Assembly (NCBI GenBank): GCA_964451365.1 | Contig: CAYVIB010000027.1 | Location: 1 to 64,000 of the forward strand | Direction: 5' to 3' | DNA: 64,000 nt | Origin: CAYVIB01 sp964451365 | Lineage (GTDB): Bacteria > Pseudomonadota > Gammaproteobacteria > Pseudomonadales > Cellvibrionaceae | Shown here: positions 62,714 through 64,000 of the stretch, in pieces | Layout: every line of letters begins with the position of its first letter | How positions within the stretch are numbered: the first letter of the stretch is position 1 | The notes under the pieces: model-generated | The model's database searches: none | Seen by the model: the letters and a program-made list of their open reading frames with translations, nothing else | What the model was told of the DNA's origin: nothing | Made by a program: the position numbers and the translations under genes

Positions 62714-63970
62714 TTAGACCTTTAAACTAATAGCTCTTTCCCGCGTTTTAGCCCGCTTTAAGGCCACCGGGCCCAAACCTGTGCCAGGATGCGGCGCATG
62801 ATATCCAACCAGCCCAAGATACTCTCTGGGCACTTTGGCAACTTTACTCGGTTTTGCGGTGGCGGATTTCTTTTTCGGCAAAAGTTTTAATGGAGTAGAA
62901 ATTGAGCTGTCGTTAAATAGCTGGATCCTGATTTCTCGACCCAATATCTCTCCCATTAAACTGGCAACAGCGTTTCCGACCTGCCTCTGCACTTCGGTCC
63001 TACCGCCTTCAATATAATAGTCGTCAGGGATTGTCTGAATTCTGCACATTTCTCGCATCGTTAGCCTTCGATTATCCCAGTGAAATGGACCAATAGCGCT
63101 GCCTGGCTGAGCCTGTATCGTCCAAGACGGCTTATCTTTAGCTAACTTTAATAAAAACCCCCAGTATCTAGTTCGCCAACCAAACAAAGGCAAACCCTCA
63201 CCTCTTTCGGTGTGATACAAATAATTTTGACCTTCAGGGATAGCCTTCAATAAATTGCCCCACTTTCCTCCTGGAATTAAGCTTGGGTCCTTAGATTCGG
63301 GAGAGTCAACTAAATCCCCGAGGACATCCCAGGTGGTGACCCATGGTTTTTTTGGAAATAACTCATCCTGCAACGAGTCTGGATCTCCATGCGTAGGCTC
63401 TGGGAACTTAAACCGCTTACCATTGCGCGCGCCCACTAGGTAAACCCGTTCTCGGATCTGTGGAACGCCATAATCTGCAGCATTCAGCACCTTCCAAGTA
63501 AAAGAATATCTAGATCCCGTTTCTACATTAATCTTATTAATAATGTTTTCTAGTAACTTAAGACCCTCATCCTTACCCTTAAAGGTCAGTCCTTGAACAT
63601 TTTCTAACAAAAATGCCTTAGGCTTTAAATCTCTTAAAACGCGAAGATAAGCGGTCAACGTATCAGCTCTAGGGTCGTCCAAACGCTTAGTATCACCCGA
63701 AGACCAGTATGCGGACTTAGAAAAAGGCTGGCATGGAGGTCCACCTATAAGAAGATCAGGAGCCTTTCTCGTAAACCCCCCGGCCTTTTTAATCTCTGCA
63801 GATGTTACATTGTGAATATCTTGCTCAAATAGTCGCCAGTTTCGATTCGATTTTATTGTTTTACATGCCCATTTATCCATTTCTACAGCAACAGCTGTCT
63901 CAAACCCAGCAGCCTCAAGACCCAGATCCAGCCCCCCGGCGCCTGTATATAAGCTCACAATCTTGCGCAT
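62714..63970 (-). CDS. DNA (cytosine-5) methyltransferase
   Basis: 418 aa with all main C5-methyltransferase motifs: I (LYTGAGGLDLGLEAAGF), IV with the catalytic Cys (GGPPCQPFSKS), VI (LLENVQGL), VIII (QIRERVYLVGAR), IX (RLTMREMCRIQTIP) and X (RQVGNAVASLMGEI). The target-recognition region lies at about 190-290. After motif X there is a basic extension of about 75 residues. A companion endonuclease, if any, would be right of the window; it could be an orphan or part of a restriction-modification system. No strong ribosome site is seen. Confidence 0.95.
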   Translation of the reverse strand: MRKIVSLYTGAGGLDLGLEAAGFETAVAVEMDKWACKTIKSNRNWRLFEQDIHNVTSAEIKKAGGFTRKAPDLLIGGPPCQPFSKSAYWSSGDTKRLDDPRADTLTAYLRVLRDLKPKAFLLENVQGLTFKGKDEGLKLLENIINKINVETGSRYSFTWKVLNAADYGVPQIRERVYLVGARNGKRFKFPEPTHGDPDSLQDELFPKKPWVTTWDVLGDLVDSPESKDPSLIPGGKWGNLLKAIPEGQNYLYHTERGEGLPLFGWRTRYWGFLLKLAKDKPSWTIQAQPGSAIGPFHWDNRRLTMREMCRIQTIPDDYYIEGGRTEVQRQVGNAVASLMGEILGREIRIQLFNDSSISTPLKLLPKKKSATAKPSKVAKVPREYLGLVGYHAPHPGTGLGPVALKRAKTRERAISLKV

Positions 63971-64000
63971 GCGAACATAAACCTGTAATTTTATCTGTTT

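Overview
The window reads as a chromosomal segment of a polysaccharide-degrading marine or soil gammaproteobacterium close to Cellvibrionaceae (Cellvibrio / Saccharophagus / Teredinibacter-like). The reasons are the conserved Pseudomonas-type gene order (recO-era-rnc-DUF4845-lepB-lepA; mucD-rseC-mucB-mucA-rpoE-nadB; ygfX-sdhE-ygfZ; recJ-thrC-hom-dsbC-xerD; ffh-rpsP-rimM-trmD-rplS), secreted GH16 glucanases with poly-serine linkers and CBM6 modules, and a VolA/Pla-1-type surface lipase. The genus is inferred, not proven.

Layout. 1-21 kb is housekeeping: RNA processing, protein secretion and translation; the envelope-stress sigma factor with its anti-sigma factors and protease; NAD synthesis; flavinylation of succinate dehydrogenase; uracil repair; lysyl-tRNA synthetase; and prfB with its programmed frameshift, reconstructed here as a full-length gene. 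21-33 kb is an accessory polymer-degradation region: the lipase, a periplasmic binding-protein-like gene, a membrane-anchored AraC regulator, a rearranged tandem duplication of regulator plus GH16 glucanase in which each copy has decayed reciprocally, an intact multidomain GH16 lipoprotein and a GH16-CBM6-CBM6 enzyme. 33-41 kb returns to housekeeping (recJ, thrC, hom, dsbC, xerD), with a three-lesion pseudogene between thrC and recJ.

41.8-48.3 kb is a three-gene signalling operon: a receiver-PAS-PAS-GGDEF-EAL protein; a short membrane protein with a plant ethylene-receptor-like sensor domain whose copper-binding Cys is Ser; and a large multi-pass sensor histidine kinase. The last two genes overlap by one base. 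48.4-52 kb is the ribosomal-protein / tRNA-modification / SRP cluster. 52-60.8 kb carries mostly small conserved genes: YpjD, a CNNM/CorC-like protein, Nudix, DUF3135, a NIF3-like protein, a two-domain 6-carboxytetrahydropterin synthase homologue, NRDE, DinB, DoxX, YHS, ATP-grasp and DedA.

At about 60,967-60,992 the core ends in an orphan 3' end of a tRNA-Ser (minus strand), the usual scar of a site-specific integrative element. Everything to the right, to the end of the window, looks acquired: an AT-rich stretch, a winged-helix-like protein of unknown function, a 14-codon ORF with a strong Shine-Dalgarno, an imperfect hairpin, a class II leucine-type tRNA whose anticodon loop reads CGG (a proline-codon reader), a 47-aa basic protein, and a convergent DNA cytosine-5 methyltransferase. 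This leader peptide / hairpin / odd tRNA / small protein module is the best candidate here for something undescribed. The rest of the element, including any integrase and the intact tRNA-Ser, lies beyond the right edge.
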